This document shows, in pieces, positions 28,168 through 37,121 of a DNA stretch of 64,000 nucleotides. The first letter of the stretch is position 1, and each line of letters begins with the position of its first letter. The notes under the pieces are model-generated. The model was not told the DNA's origin and ran no database searches. It saw only the letters and a program-made list of their open reading frames with translations. Source of the DNA: Prescottella agglutinans (GTDB lineage Bacteria; Actinomycetota; Actinomycetes; Mycobacteriales; Mycobacteriaceae); the NCBI RefSeq assembly GCF_004011865.1, contig NZ_RKLP01000004.1:124001-188000 (forward strand). Reading direction: 5' to 3'. The translations under genes and the position numbers were made by a program.

Positions 28168-28780
28168 TTCGCTGACAGCGCGCGGGCGAGCCACTCGGCA
28201 GCGCTTGATCGACACAGCTCGTGCGGAGTTGTTGCACGGGGGCGGGACGTTGGAGGTCGCCGCGGTTGCCGAAGCTGCCGAGGTCTCTCCGGGACTGCTG
28301 TACCGGTACTTTGGTGCCAAGGACGGGCTCGTCTCGGCGGTCGTTCACGACTTCTACGACTCGTACAACGATGCGGTGCTGTCGGCGCACATGGCGCCGG
28401 AGGCGGACTGGGCGACTCGTGAGCGGATGCGTCTCGCCCGGGAGATCGATTTCCTCTGCGAGGAGCCGATGGCTCGAATCATCGTGGGGCGGCAGCTGCG
28501 GGAACCCGCAGCTGCCGCTGCGGATGCGGAGCGCCTCGCCGAGCACATCGATCTGGCGGCACGCAATGTCGCGTATGGCCAGCGCATTGGTCAGGTCCCG
28601 GCGTCTATCGATGCCCGCCTGGCGGCAGCCGCCTTCATGGGTGCCTTCCGCGAGCTGATGGCCGAAGCGTTGAGCCGGGAAGTCGTCCCCAGTCGGAAGA
28701 CTCTGTTGGACACGATCTGGGGCTTCGGAGGAAGTCTCGGGCTAGCGGAAGTACCTGAGTCGCGGTCGTCTCAGGCGTGA
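28151..28780 (+). CDS. TetR family transcriptional regulator
   Basis: The 209-residue regulator starts MSSSPDSLTARGRATRQRLID. It has the TetR helix-turn-helix (TLEVAAVAEAAEVSPGLLYRYFGAKDGLVSAV, about residues 33-66) and an all-helical ligand-binding C-terminus. The start is chosen within the 3' end of the crotonase gene; an upstream in-frame ATG adds 20 residues with no conserved character. By coupling it probably controls the crotonase gene, perhaps in response to an acyl-CoA. A TGAATTCA palindrome before the crotonase is a candidate operator. Confidence 0.88.
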   Translation: MSSSPDSLTARGRATRQRLIDTARAELLHGGGTLEVAAVAEAAEVSPGLLYRYFGAKDGLVSAVVHDFYDSYNDAVLSAHMAPEADWATRERMRLAREIDFLCEEPMARIIVGRQLREPAAAAADAERLAEHIDLAARNVAYGQRIGQVPASIDARLAAAAFMGAFRELMAEALSREVVPSRKTLLDTIWGFGGSLGLAEVPESRSSQA

Positions 28781-29259
28781 TGGGCGAGGCAGGCAAGCAC
28801 TCGTGGACAACACGTACGCGGACGACCGGCGCTCGACGGCCGAGTCGCTCGATCTTGCCGCAGGTGGGGGTGGTTGGGCCGGGAGTTCTTCTGCATGATC
28901 CCGAGCCGGCGCAGCACGGTTCGACACGGCCGGAGCCTCAGGCTAGCCCGTCCTCAGTCATGGATCTCCCGGGCCGCCTGTCGGGCACGTCTTGAGACAC
29001 CTGTCCGGGGTGTCCACGACCAGCACACTGCCCCTGCTACCAAATCAGGCCCGGGATTCAGTGCGAATCCCGGGCCTGAAAGCATTTGAGAATTGGTCCC
29101 TCCACCACAAACCCTCCACTTTGAGCCGGTTCGCGGAGCTCAGGGCGGACTTCTGTCCGACGCCGTACTAGCAGCACCGAACGTCACCGAAGAGTCCGGT
29201 GAACGGCGGCACACCTTGTGGTTATGAGGACAGTCGTCAATCCGTTGAACGTGCTCAGC
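28781..29259. other. gene-free stretch with one hairpin
   Basis: No coding frame here resembles a known family. The only structured element is the hairpin at 29045-29079. The stretch leads into the excisionase/integrase remnants. Confidence 0.4.
29045..29079. terminator. strong hairpin, possible terminator
   Basis: A perfect 14-bp inverted repeat (TCAGGCCCGGGATT) has a 7-base loop and is followed by AAAGCATTTG. It lies 265 bases after the TetR stop, so it could end the crotonase-tetR transcript. Confidence 0.6.
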
Positions 29260-29420
29260 CCGCTTGTCGCCGATCACCGAGCTTGCCGAGTATGTCGGCG
29301 TGCCAATCGAGAAGAGATCTACGAGTGGCGCCACGCTGGCCGAGGTCCGGTGGGCGTCCGCATCGGTTATCCCGTCTGCGTGAGATCTCGGTTCGCATGG
29401 GTTGACCAGTTCATCAAGCG
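29260..29420 (+). pseudogene. remnant of a helix-turn-helix excisionase-like protein
   Basis: One frame gives ITELAEYVGVPIEK and, after a frameshift, the next gives EEIYEWRHAGRGPVGVRIG. These are the two halves of the winged-helix domain seen in small excisionases and DNA-binding partners of integrases. The recognition wing (normally RYRxxDLxAW) is only partly present. It stands directly upstream of the integrase remnant, the usual order in integrative elements. Confidence 0.65.
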
Positions 29421-29479
29421 GCTCGCTTCGGCCGAGAGCTACAGCACGGCGAGCAGATACGAACAGTCTTGAGCCTCGC

Positions 29480-30050
29480 TCTCGGATCGGGTGTCAGGTT
29501 CTACGCGCTGCGCGAGATCCGGTTCGCGAGACGTCGCGACTGCACATGGCGCCTTCGCAGACGATGGCCCTGACCTTGGAGCAGCTGGAGGCGATCCGCC
29601 TGACGGTTCGGAGTTGGCGACCGTGGGCCCGGGGTGCCAGGTCCGCTGCCCGCCGGCCAGTTGGAGCAGATCATGAGGTCATGCTCGTACGTCCACTCGG
29701 ATTGGTGAGGTTCTGGCGATCCGACGGTGCGTTGCCGACGTCACGGTCTCGCCTGCCAGGGCGCGCATCTGCGGGGCGGTCGTCTCGCGCAGGGAAGCCG
29801 GCCCATCGGCGGCCTCACCCGAAGACGCAGAAGTCGACGGGCGTGGTGTCGGTGCCTGGTTTCGTAGCCGAGGTCCTTCGACAGCGGCTCGTAGCCGTCG
29901 ACTCTATGGAGCCGGAGCATCTGGTCTTCACTCGCAAAGGCGCGCCGCTCGCGACCACCAACATTCGAAGTCGGCTTCGGGCCGTGCTCCCGGCGGCTGG
30001 GCTCGAGAGTGGCACGCCGCATGCTTTCCGTCGGATGAATGGTCACCACG
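29480..30050 (+). pseudogene. decayed tyrosine recombinase (integrase)
   Basis: Pieces of the catalytic domain are spread over several frames: LTLEQLEAIR near 29.57 kb, then RIGEVLAIRRC near 29.70 kb with the box I Arg. Next come KTQKSTGVVSVPGFVAEVL near 29.83 kb and TPHAFRR near 30.02 kb (box II His-x-x-Arg). The N-terminal arm-binding domain and the terminal Tyr region are not recognisable. Multiple frameshifts show it is dead. It marks the island as having come in, at least partly, with an integrase-based element. Confidence 0.8.
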
Positions 30051-30083
30051 GTGCTGGACCGGACGAGCGGTCCAGCACCGTGG
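30046..30083. repeat. perfect 15-bp inverted repeat at the end of the integrase remnant
   Basis: CCACGGTGCTGGACC and its exact complement enclose an 8-base loop. It begins where the recognisable integrase sequence stops. It may be a terminator or the scar of a short inverted duplication. Confidence 0.6.
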
Positions 30084-30450
30084 CCGGGTTGCGTGGCACG
30101 CCGCCCTTCCCAGTTGACTTCTATGCGGTGTCCTTCTTCGGTGGGCTCGGATTCGCGTTCTTCAACTCGACGGCACAAGTAGTTGCCTCTTATGCTCAGG
30201 CCACCGACGACCATGCCGATCGGTGATCCTCTGTCCCGTGCCGCTAGATTCGGTGGTCTGGCCACCGCGCTGCATGACGGCCCAGGCGGACCTCCGCGCG
30301 CTTCGGAATGCACACGGCGACCGGCACAGCGCGGATTGGCCGGCGCGTCTACCCACGACCTGTGAAACTCGTGCCGCAGCGACCTGATCAGCCGCCACTC
30401 ACCTGACGAGATCGTGGAAATGAGGCGAGGGCGCTCAGCACGCCGACAGG
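30084..30450. other. stretch with no recognisable gene
   Basis: About 370 bases between the integrase remnant and the end of the acyl-CoA synthetase gene. Frames are open but carry no family signature. It probably holds the end of the synthetase transcript. Confidence 0.4.
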
Positions 30451-32082
30451 CTAGAGGTCGCTATACAGCGACTTGATCACGTCCGCGAACTTGGACTGGA
30501 CCGTGCGGCGCTTCAGCTTCAGGCTGGGAGTGAGTTCCCCGCTGTCGACGGTCCACTCCGACGGGAGTACATGGAACCGCTTGACCTGTTCGACACGCGC
30601 CAACTCCTTGTTTGCAGCGTCGACGGCTCCCTGGATTTCCTGGATCACGTGGGGATTCTGACTCAGCTCGGTGACGGAGCTGAACTCGATGCCCGCCGCC
30701 TCGGCCCACTTCTGCGCGTACTCGGGATCGAGCACTATGAGGGCGACGATGTAGCGTTCCCGGTCTCCGTAGGCCAAGGACTGACCGACCAACGGGTGCC
30801 GTGTCAACAACGCTTCGATCGCGACCGGAGCGACGTTCTTCCCGCCGGAGGTGATGATCAGCTCCTTCTTGCGGTCGATGATGTAGAGGAACCCCTCTTC
30901 GTCACACCGGCCGATGTCACCGGTGTGCATCCAGCCGTCCTCATCGGCCGCCGGTGAAACTGTGCCGTCCTCCTGCAGGTATCCGGCGCAGACGATCGGT
31001 CCCCGAATGAGGACCTCGCCGTCCTCGAGCATGCGCATCTCGTTGCCCGAGATCACTTTGCCGACCGAGCCGATGCGCAGTTCATCGGCCGGAGTCGTCG
31101 TGGCAATCCCGGTCGTCTCCGTCATTCCCCAGCCCTCGATGATGGATATGCCGGAATCCTTGAAGTACTGCTGGACATCGGCGACCAGCGGGGCTCCGGC
31201 ACTGCAGGCCCATGTGACGCGGTCGAGTCCGACATCGGCGAGTGTGCTATTCGGGTTCGACCGCAAGCCGGCGGCGATCTTCTCCCAAACGCGTGGTACC
31301 CCAAAGAACAGCGTTGGATGCACCTGGCGAAGGTGCGGGATCAGGTCGTCCAGGTTCGGGCAGAAGGTGACGTGTCCCGCCTTGACGATCGGCGTGTAGA
31401 TCGAGATGATCCGCTCGGCGATGTGTGCGAGGGGGAGGTAGCAGATGTTGCTGGAGTGCTGCGGAATCCCTGTTGCCTCATCGAGGCTCTCGACGTTGGA
31501 GATCACATTGCGATGGGTCAGGATGACGCCCTTGGGAACACCGGTGGTGCCTGAGGTGTAGATCAAGGTCGCCGGATCCTCGGAGGTTACAGCGCGCCAC
31601 TTCGACTCGAAGGCCTCCAGATCGACGTCCTCGACGACGAGTGAATCCCAGGTCCGGAAGCGCGGTTCCTCTGCGGCCGCTGCGTCTTCGTCCAGGACCA
31701 CGATGTGGCGAAGCCCCGGGAGTTGGTCGAGCAGCGGCAGCCAGCGACCGACCTGCTCCTGGCCCTCCAACACGGCCACCACGACCTTGGCGTGCTGGGC
31801 GACGAAGGCGATCTGGGACGTCGGCATCGTGCCGTAGATGGTGGTTGGAACGGCCCCGAGGTGTACAGCGGCCTGGTCGGCGAGCCATTGCTCCGGACGG
31901 TTGGACATCATCAGCGCCACGCAGTCGCCGGGGCCGACGCCCAGGTCGGTGAGGCCTTGTGAGATCTGCGCGATCCTCACCTGGGCTTGTCGCCAGGTCA
32001 GTGTCACCCCCTCGAACGACAGCGCCGGAAGGTCGCCGAACTTCTCAACGTTGCGGTTGACATAGGCGGGAATCGTCAACAT
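30451..32082 (-). CDS. long-chain acyl-CoA synthetase (AMP-forming)
   Basis: The 543-residue ligase activates a carboxylic acid to its CoA thioester via an acyl-adenylate. Visible motifs: the P-loop TLIYTSGTTGVPKGVILTHRN, the GWGMTETTG adenine-binding motif, WMHTGDIGRCDEEGFLYIIDRKKELI and the ITSGGKNVAPVAIE hinge. The overall pattern is the long-chain FadD15/FAA type. The C-terminal catalytic Lys is probably in SLKLKRRTV. It follows the serine hydrolase gene on the same strand with 99 bases between. That gap contains an inverted TTGAAT-N14-ATTCAA pair that might be an operator. Confidence 0.9.
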   Translation of the reverse strand: MLTIPAYVNRNVEKFGDLPALSFEGVTLTWRQAQVRIAQISQGLTDLGVGPGDCVALMMSNRPEQWLADQAAVHLGAVPTTIYGTMPTSQIAFVAQHAKVVVAVLEGQEQVGRWLPLLDQLPGLRHIVVLDEDAAAAEEPRFRTWDSLVVEDVDLEAFESKWRAVTSEDPATLIYTSGTTGVPKGVILTHRNVISNVESLDEATGIPQHSSNICYLPLAHIAERIISIYTPIVKAGHVTFCPNLDDLIPHLRQVHPTLFFGVPRVWEKIAAGLRSNPNSTLADVGLDRVTWACSAGAPLVADVQQYFKDSGISIIEGWGMTETTGIATTTPADELRIGSVGKVISGNEMRMLEDGEVLIRGPIVCAGYLQEDGTVSPAADEDGWMHTGDIGRCDEEGFLYIIDRKKELIITSGGKNVAPVAIEALLTRHPLVGQSLAYGDRERYIVALIVLDPEYAQKWAEAAGIEFSSVTELSQNPHVIQEIQGAVDAANKELARVEQVKRFHVLPSEWTVDSGELTPSLKLKRRTVQSKFADVIKSLYSDL

Positions 32083-32181
32083 CGTTAGAGCCTTTCACTT
32101 TGCAGGGGTTGAATCGGGTCGGGTGACCATTCAAGAAGCGGACGGATTAGCGCATCCGGCGAGTACCCCGAGAGTGGGAGC

Positions 32182-33300
32182 TCACAGGAGCGTGTAGATC
32201 TGGGATAGAAGGAGGCGTGCCCTCTCAGAGCCGACCAGGTCGGGCGCCATCTTGTTCATTACGTAGGCAACGACCAGGTGGTTGGCAGGGTCGATGACCA
32301 GCATCGAGCCGCCCCAGCCGCCCCAGACGCCGGCTCCTTCTGGGAGGTAGTCGAAGCTTGCTTTGGTGGCGAGCGCGAGTCCGAGTCCCCACTGCAGCGA
32401 CAGCCCGAGCACGAGGTCGGGGCCGTCGGAGTGTGCCTCGAACACGCGTGTTCGTACGGCGGGCCGCACGAGGCGGTCATCGAGGAAGGCTTCTCCTACG
32501 AGGGCCACTGAGCGCGCGTTGCCGTGGCCGTTCGCGGCGCCGATGTCGGCGTCGCGCCAGGCATCGGTGAGTGTTGCTTCGGCACTCACGCGGGGAGCGG
32601 TGAACGTCCGTTTGAACAGCGGTGGTCGGTCGTGCGCCAATGGTGGTGGTGATGCGGTCGGTGGGATCAGGGTGGCCGCCCGCGAACGCAAGGCTCTCGG
32701 GAGCCCGATGTGGATGTCGGCACCGAGTGGCTGTGCGACGTACGTGGTGACGTAGTCGCGCAGTGGCATGCCCGCCGCACGACGCAGGAGTTCGGACAGG
32801 GGTGTTCCGAATGAGGTGGCGCCGTACCCGGACGCAGTACCCGGGGTCCACCACGTTTCCTGGCTCGCGAGGCGGGATGCGGCGTAAGGGTGGTCGTAGA
32901 GATTGTCGAGAGTGAAGGGAGGGTCCCAGGCACAGACACCGCTGGAGTGGGAGAGGAGCTGGGCGAGGGTGACCGAGGCTTTGCCGCCCGCTGCGAACTC
33001 GGGCCACAAGTTCGCCACCGGCGCGTCAAGGTCGAGCAGCCCGCGATCCGCTGCGTGGAGCACCGCCAGCGTGGAGACGACCTTCGTGATCGACCAAATG
33101 TTGACGAGTGTGTCACGCTCCCAGGCATCGGCGCCCGCGGGCGCTCCGACGCGGCCTGCCCACAGGTCGGCCAGAACCCGTCCGGCCTGCCGCACGTGGA
33201 TGCTGACGCCGATCTCTTCTCCGGCGGCGAGTTGCTGGCTGAGGAGGTCTCGCAGTGGCTCGAAGGCCGGATCGGTGTGGCCGTGGACGATCTCGTTCAT
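32182..33300 (-). CDS. beta-lactamase-fold serine hydrolase (family VIII esterase-like)
   Basis: The 372-residue enzyme belongs to the class C beta-lactamase/penicillin-binding-protein fold group that includes family VIII esterases. The SxxK nucleophile motif is WSITKVVS (about residue 70), and the second motif Tyr is probably in GYGATSFG. The C-terminal GGWGGSMLVIDP matches the GWG/GGG wall of the active site. There is no signal peptide, so it is cytoplasmic. Its start overlaps the stop of the upstream acyl-CoA synthetase (ATGA), so the two are translationally coupled, suggesting that the synthetase acts on the acid released by this esterase. Substrate unknown. Confidence 0.85.
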   Translation of the reverse strand: MNEIVHGHTDPAFEPLRDLLSQQLAAGEEIGVSIHVRQAGRVLADLWAGRVGAPAGADAWERDTLVNIWSITKVVSTLAVLHAADRGLLDLDAPVANLWPEFAAGGKASVTLAQLLSHSSGVCAWDPPFTLDNLYDHPYAASRLASQETWWTPGTASGYGATSFGTPLSELLRRAAGMPLRDYVTTYVAQPLGADIHIGLPRALRSRAATLIPPTASPPPLAHDRPPLFKRTFTAPRVSAEATLTDAWRDADIGAANGHGNARSVALVGEAFLDDRLVRPAVRTRVFEAHSDGPDLVLGLSLQWGLGLALATKASFDYLPEGAGVWGGWGGSMLVIDPANHLVVAYVMNKMAPDLVGSERARLLLSQIYTLL

Positions 33301-34853
33301 TGGATCCGGCGCTCGTGGCCGGCCCAGGCCTGGTCCCGCAGGACGTACTTCTGGATCTTGCCGGTCGAAGTCTTGGGAAGGTCGGTGAATACGACGAGCT
33401 TGGGTGCCTTGTAGCGCGCGAGCCGGTCCTTGACCCACTGGGCGATCTCGTCCTCGGTCGCGGACTGCCCGGGTTTGAGGGTTACGAACGCCGCGGGCAC
33501 CTCTCCCCACATTTCGTCAGGAGTGGCGATTACCGCGACCTCCAGGACCGCGGGGTGGTCGGCGATGACTTGCTCGACCTCGACGGAGGCGATGTTCTCG
33601 CCGCCGGAGATGATGACGTCCTTGCTGCGATCGCGCAGCTCGACATAGCCGTCAGGGTGCATGACGCCCAGGTCCCCGGTGAGGAACCAGCCGTCGCGAC
33701 ATACCTCCTCGGTGGCCTGCTCGTCTTTGAGGTAGCCGAGCATGAGGTTGTTGCCACGCAGCGCGATCTCGCCGATGGTCACGCCGTCGAGTGGCACGTC
33801 CTGGCCGTTGGGAGTGATGACGCGGGCGGTACAGGCGATCATGTTGGCGACGCCCTGGCGTGCCTTAAGGCGGGCCTGTTCTTCGACGCTAAGAGCGTTC
33901 CATTCGGGGCGCCAGTCGCAGATCATGGCGGGGCCGTAGGTCTCGGTGAGCCCGTAGAGGTGGGTGACGTCGAAACCAAGTCGGCTCATCTCTCGCAAGA
34001 TCGCGGGCGAGGGCGGGGCCCCTCCGGTGGCCAGCTTGACTGAGCGGTCCAGCGGGACAGCGCCGTCGGCGTACGCGATCATCGACAGCACCGTCGGGGC
34101 TCCGCACAGGTGGGTCACGCCCTCGTCGCGAAGCAGCCGCCAGATCTCGCTCGGATCGACCTTCGGGAGACACACGTGGGTGGCTGCGGCAGCGGTGACA
34201 GCCCAGGGAAAGGTCCATCCGTTGCAGTGGAACATCGGCAGGGTCCACAGGTAGGCCGACGACGTGTTCATTCCCATGTGACCGACCATTGAGACAGCCT
34301 GCAAGAACGCGCCTCGGTGGTGGTACATGACGCCCTTGGGGCGACCGGTGGTGCCCGAGGTGTAGTTGATCGAGATGACGCTGCGCTCGTCGTGTACAGG
34401 CGTGCGGAGCGGATCGGAGCCGGTGATGAGCGCCTCATACTGCTCGCCCACCTCCACGAGTCGCAGTCCCGGAACCGCCGCGGACACCGTGGCAGCGAGG
34501 TCGGTGAAGGTGGGGTCGTAGATCAACACTGACGCTTCGGAGTGCTCGATGACGGACTGCACCTCACGCGCCGAGAGCCGGGTGTTGATCGCCACGAGCG
34601 GGACCCCCGCCCACGGCACGCCGTAGTGGGCCTCCAGCAGCACGTGCGTGTTGGGAGCGATCACAGCGATCGGGCGGCCCTCTGCCAGCGGTGCAAGCCC
34701 GCCCGCTAACCGGCCAGCTCGCTCGTAGAGTTCGTCGTAGGTCCATCGCTGGTCGCCGTCGATGACGGCGATCCGGTTGCCGTGGCTGTCCTTGGCGCGC
34801 TGGAGGTAGGACAGCGGTGTCAGTGGCTCGTAGGACATGGCCGGGTCGATCAT
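33297..34853 (-). CDS. acyl-CoA synthetase (AMP-forming), medium-chain/FadD3-like type
   Basis: The 518-residue ligase shows SINYTSGTTGRPKGVMYHHRG as the ATP P-loop, HLYGLTETYGPA, WFLTGDLGVMHPDGYVELRDRSKD, the ISGGENIASVEVE hinge and the catalytic Lys in LPKTSTGKIQKYVLR. It is of a different subgroup from the neighbouring ligase. The start at MIDPAMSYEPLTPL is chosen for the CAGGAGAACCC site before it; 26 further upstream codons are not family-like. Downstream the serine hydrolase overlaps by four bases. Its place next to a hydrolase and a monooxygenase suggests a carboxylic acid from ring or ketone cleavage as substrate. Confidence 0.9.
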   Translation of the reverse strand: MIDPAMSYEPLTPLSYLQRAKDSHGNRIAVIDGDQRWTYDELYERAGRLAGGLAPLAEGRPIAVIAPNTHVLLEAHYGVPWAGVPLVAINTRLSAREVQSVIEHSEASVLIYDPTFTDLAATVSAAVPGLRLVEVGEQYEALITGSDPLRTPVHDERSVISINYTSGTTGRPKGVMYHHRGAFLQAVSMVGHMGMNTSSAYLWTLPMFHCNGWTFPWAVTAAAATHVCLPKVDPSEIWRLLRDEGVTHLCGAPTVLSMIAYADGAVPLDRSVKLATGGAPPSPAILREMSRLGFDVTHLYGLTETYGPAMICDWRPEWNALSVEEQARLKARQGVANMIACTARVITPNGQDVPLDGVTIGEIALRGNNLMLGYLKDEQATEEVCRDGWFLTGDLGVMHPDGYVELRDRSKDVIISGGENIASVEVEQVIADHPAVLEVAVIATPDEMWGEVPAAFVTLKPGQSATEDEIAQWVKDRLARYKAPKLVVFTDLPKTSTGKIQKYVLRDQAWAGHERRIQ

Positions 34854-34924
34854 GGGTTCTCCTGAATCGTCTTGTGATCTGATCGGAGGCTTGGCAGCCG
34901 GCGGCATAGCCTGGTCACCGCGGC

Positions 34925-35190
34925 GAGCCACCTGTCGCGGTCGGCGACGCGGTCATGCTCGTGAGCGCCAGCAACATCGCGGGGCCCCAAGGGCTGCCCT
35001 GTAACGGCAAGGGTGTCTTCGGCGTTTTGGGCATCTGGGTACGGGCCGCCTGCGGACACATGCAGTGCACTGCGATGCTGTCGTCGGCGTGCGTGATAGC
35101 GAGCCATTCGGCAAGGGCCACGGTCGCCGCTCGTGAACTTCGAGCACGGCTCCTCGCGCGGTGATCGGCTCGGGCAGACGCGCACCATAT
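34925..35190 (-). pseudogene. C-terminal remnant of a short-chain dehydrogenase
   Basis: VALAEWLAITHADDSIAVHC followed by MCPQAARTQM is the segment after the YxxxK motif in SDRs (normally KHAAVALAEWLAI...VHCLCPQGVRT). A different frame continues DTLAVTGQPLGPRDVA, the usual next helix. The Rossmann half is gone. It lies upstream of the acyl-CoA synthetase and close to the intact SDR, so it may be an older homologue that was replaced. Confidence 0.7.
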
Positions 35191-35375
35191 ACCGAGAAGA
35201 CCGCCTCGCTGGATCGATCGGCGGCACGCCCCTGGCCACGCATCAACGCCGACGCGTCGACGTTTCCCGCGGTGGCGACCAGCCGACGCGTGCGCGATAT
35301 CAACGCCGATGTAGTACATGGGAGAGTGCTCCTTGCTGGGAGTTGTGCTCGGTCGTACAGAGCTGCAGATGGCGC

Positions 35376-36146
35376 TCAGCGGAAGAGTCCGGTCAGAGCG
35401 AGCCCCGCTCCACCGTCGAGGCGAAGTGTGCGGCCGGTGATGTATCCCGCGGCGGGAGAGAGCAGGAAGAGGATCGGACCGACAACCTCGTCGAGAGTTC
35501 CGGTGCGGTGCATGGGAACGCCAGCGAGCATCCGCTCACGCGCGGTGGCCGGCATGGCGAGCACTTTCGGGGTGTCGAAGAGGCCGGGCGCGACGGCGTT
35601 GACACGGATGCCATCGCTGACCCACTCGGTCGCCAGTGTGGCCGTCAGGCCGACCAGGCCGGCCTTGGCCGCGGCGTACGACGCCTGCCCGGGCAAGCCA
35701 TCGAGGCCTGCCTGGGAGGTAACGAAGGTAATGGCTGCGTTCTCGGCCTCCCGCAGGTAGGGGTAGGCCGCCTGAGCCACTCGGAACTGGCCGGTGAGGT
35801 TCACGTCGACGTCGGCCTGGAACGCTTCCCCGGGGAAAGCCGCCGCTCGGTGAATCGTGTCCACCACCCCGGCAGCGCCGACAAACGAGTCAATGCCGCC
35901 CAATCGTTCGGCGGCATCAGCGACCGCCTTGCCGACCTCGTCGCCTTTGGTCAGATCGGCCTCGATGATGACCTGACCCTCCGCTGTCGTCTCCGACACG
36001 CGGTCGATGCCGACGACGTGAGCTCCAACCTCGAGCAGCGCGGCGCTCAGAGCCTGGCCAAGTCCCCCAGCGGCGCCAGTGAGCAGAACCCGTGTGCCGG
36101 GACGAGGCAGAGGGGACCAGGTGCGCTCGGCAATGTTGTTCAGCAA
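35376..36146 (-). CDS. short-chain dehydrogenase/reductase
   Basis: The 256-residue SDR oxidises an alcohol or reduces a ketone with NAD(P). The cofactor motif is VLLTGAAGGLGQAL, with Asp in VVGIDR favouring NAD(H). NAG is replaced by GAAG (VGAAGVVD). The catalytic Ser is in ITFVTSQAG and Tyr/Lys in ASYAAAKAG. The start is a TTG (MLNNIAERTW) with GGAGG 11 bases upstream. A 22-bp palindrome shared with the monooxygenase gene lies 45 bases before the start, probably an operator for the TetR encoded next door. It is oriented away from that TetR gene. Confidence 0.88.
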   Translation of the reverse strand: MLNNIAERTWSPLPRPGTRVLLTGAAGGLGQALSAALLEVGAHVVGIDRVSETTAEGQVIIEADLTKGDEVGKAVADAAERLGGIDSFVGAAGVVDTIHRAAAFPGEAFQADVDVNLTGQFRVAQAAYPYLREAENAAITFVTSQAGLDGLPGQASYAAAKAGLVGLTATLATEWVSDGIRVNAVAPGLFDTPKVLAMPATARERMLAGVPMHRTGTLDEVVGPILFLLSPAAGYITGRTLRLDGGAGLALTGLFR

Positions 36147-36190
36147 GACGACTCAGACCTCCGCATTATCGGCCGGACCTAAGATCCAGC

Positions 36191-36212
36191 ATGTCGATCA
36201 TTTGATCGACAT
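36191..36212. promoter_or_regulatory. palindromic operator upstream of the SDR gene
   Basis: ATGTCGATCA-TT-TGATCGACAT is a perfect inverted repeat. Its core TGTCGATC-N4-GATCGACA is identical in both half-sites to the palindrome before the monooxygenase gene at 38.9 kb. It lies about 20 bp upstream of a GATAAT -10-like hexamer on the minus strand. Confidence 0.75.
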
Positions 36213-36669
36213 CACATGAAACCACTCCCTCAGCTCTGCGTCAAGGAGAAAATGTGACCGCCGCCACGGCGTGGGTTGAGGTCTGGGATTGCCGAGTGGG
36301 GCGCTCGACGAAGTGATGGGCGCCACATTCTGTCCGCGTCGCCCTTGATGTCGACCATCGATACGCACCCTGTTCGCTGACCCGTGAACGGAGTCCCGAT
36401 ACCCGCGATACCTCACAACGCATCAACCCACCTGCCGCGTAAGCTCGTGGCCGCCGGCCTTGGCGAGCCGTGCCTTGGAGGGGCATGGCCACTTCATCAG
36501 GGGCACCGCGCAGCGCTCGTCCTCGGATCCGCGTTCTTTCCCGACGCGTTGTAACAGCACCTGCTGTCCTTAGCCGCCGTCCGGCGGGCTTCATCGCCCA
36601 CCCGCTCGGCGGAGTCATCCTTGCGTCCATGGGGCGGTCGCGTCGGGGCGACACAGTGGGGGTGGTCGT
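36213..36669. other. stretch with no recognisable gene
   Basis: About 450 bases between the SDR operator and the MFS remnant. It probably contains the rest of the decayed transporter's 3' end on the minus strand, but I cannot align it. Confidence 0.35.
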
Positions 36670-36840
36670 TGTTCCGGAAGAGTGGACATGCGCCGGGAAG
36701 AGCTCGGCGATGTAGGGCGGCGGGGCTGTAGCAGACGCCCGCTGAGCCGTAGCGCACAAAGCTGGCGATACCCACCAGCACGATGTCCCCCGTGTCGCTG
36801 CACCTAGCGGCGATGGCGGCGATCGCACTCGTCTCCCGCG
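36670..36840 (-). pseudogene. remnant of an MFS (metabolite:H+ symporter) transporter
   Basis: One frame gives VLVGIASFVRYGSAGVCYSP, a TM segment. After a frameshift comes YIAELFPAHVHSSG, the conserved Y-x-AELFP-x-x-V-R-x-SG motif of the shikimate/proline/aromatic-acid MFS subfamily. No intact copy surrounds it. It suggests that an uptake transporter once accompanied the catabolic genes. Confidence 0.65.
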
Positions 36841-37121
36841 CTGCTGCTCCCGGGGGCCTACCGGAGGTCGGACTTGGCGGTTGGGGCGGCAAGTGTCGGC
36901 GAGCCACGCGAGGGTACTCTCAGCGATCGTTGAGGACGGACAGGCCATGAATCCGGCTTGGTCTGCACATCCGGGGATGCAGGCACATTCGGGACTACGT
37001 CCGCGTGCCGCGCTACCAGAGTGGCCGGCGGCCGATCGGCGCTGACGGCCCCGCGGGATAATCTGCCGAACGTCGCCGTCCGCAATCGGCAGGCGGTCGT
37101 GACGTCAGGAAAGGGGTTCGG

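Noticed and set aside
29045-29079. tRNA T-arm or attachment site
   Set aside because: The GGGATT...AATCCC stem resembles a T-arm, but no acceptor, D or anticodon stems can be built around it. It is a simple hairpin.
35290-35319. Start of an IS110-type transposase (MYYIGVDIA)
   Set aside because: The resemblance covers nine residues only and the following residues do not fit the family.
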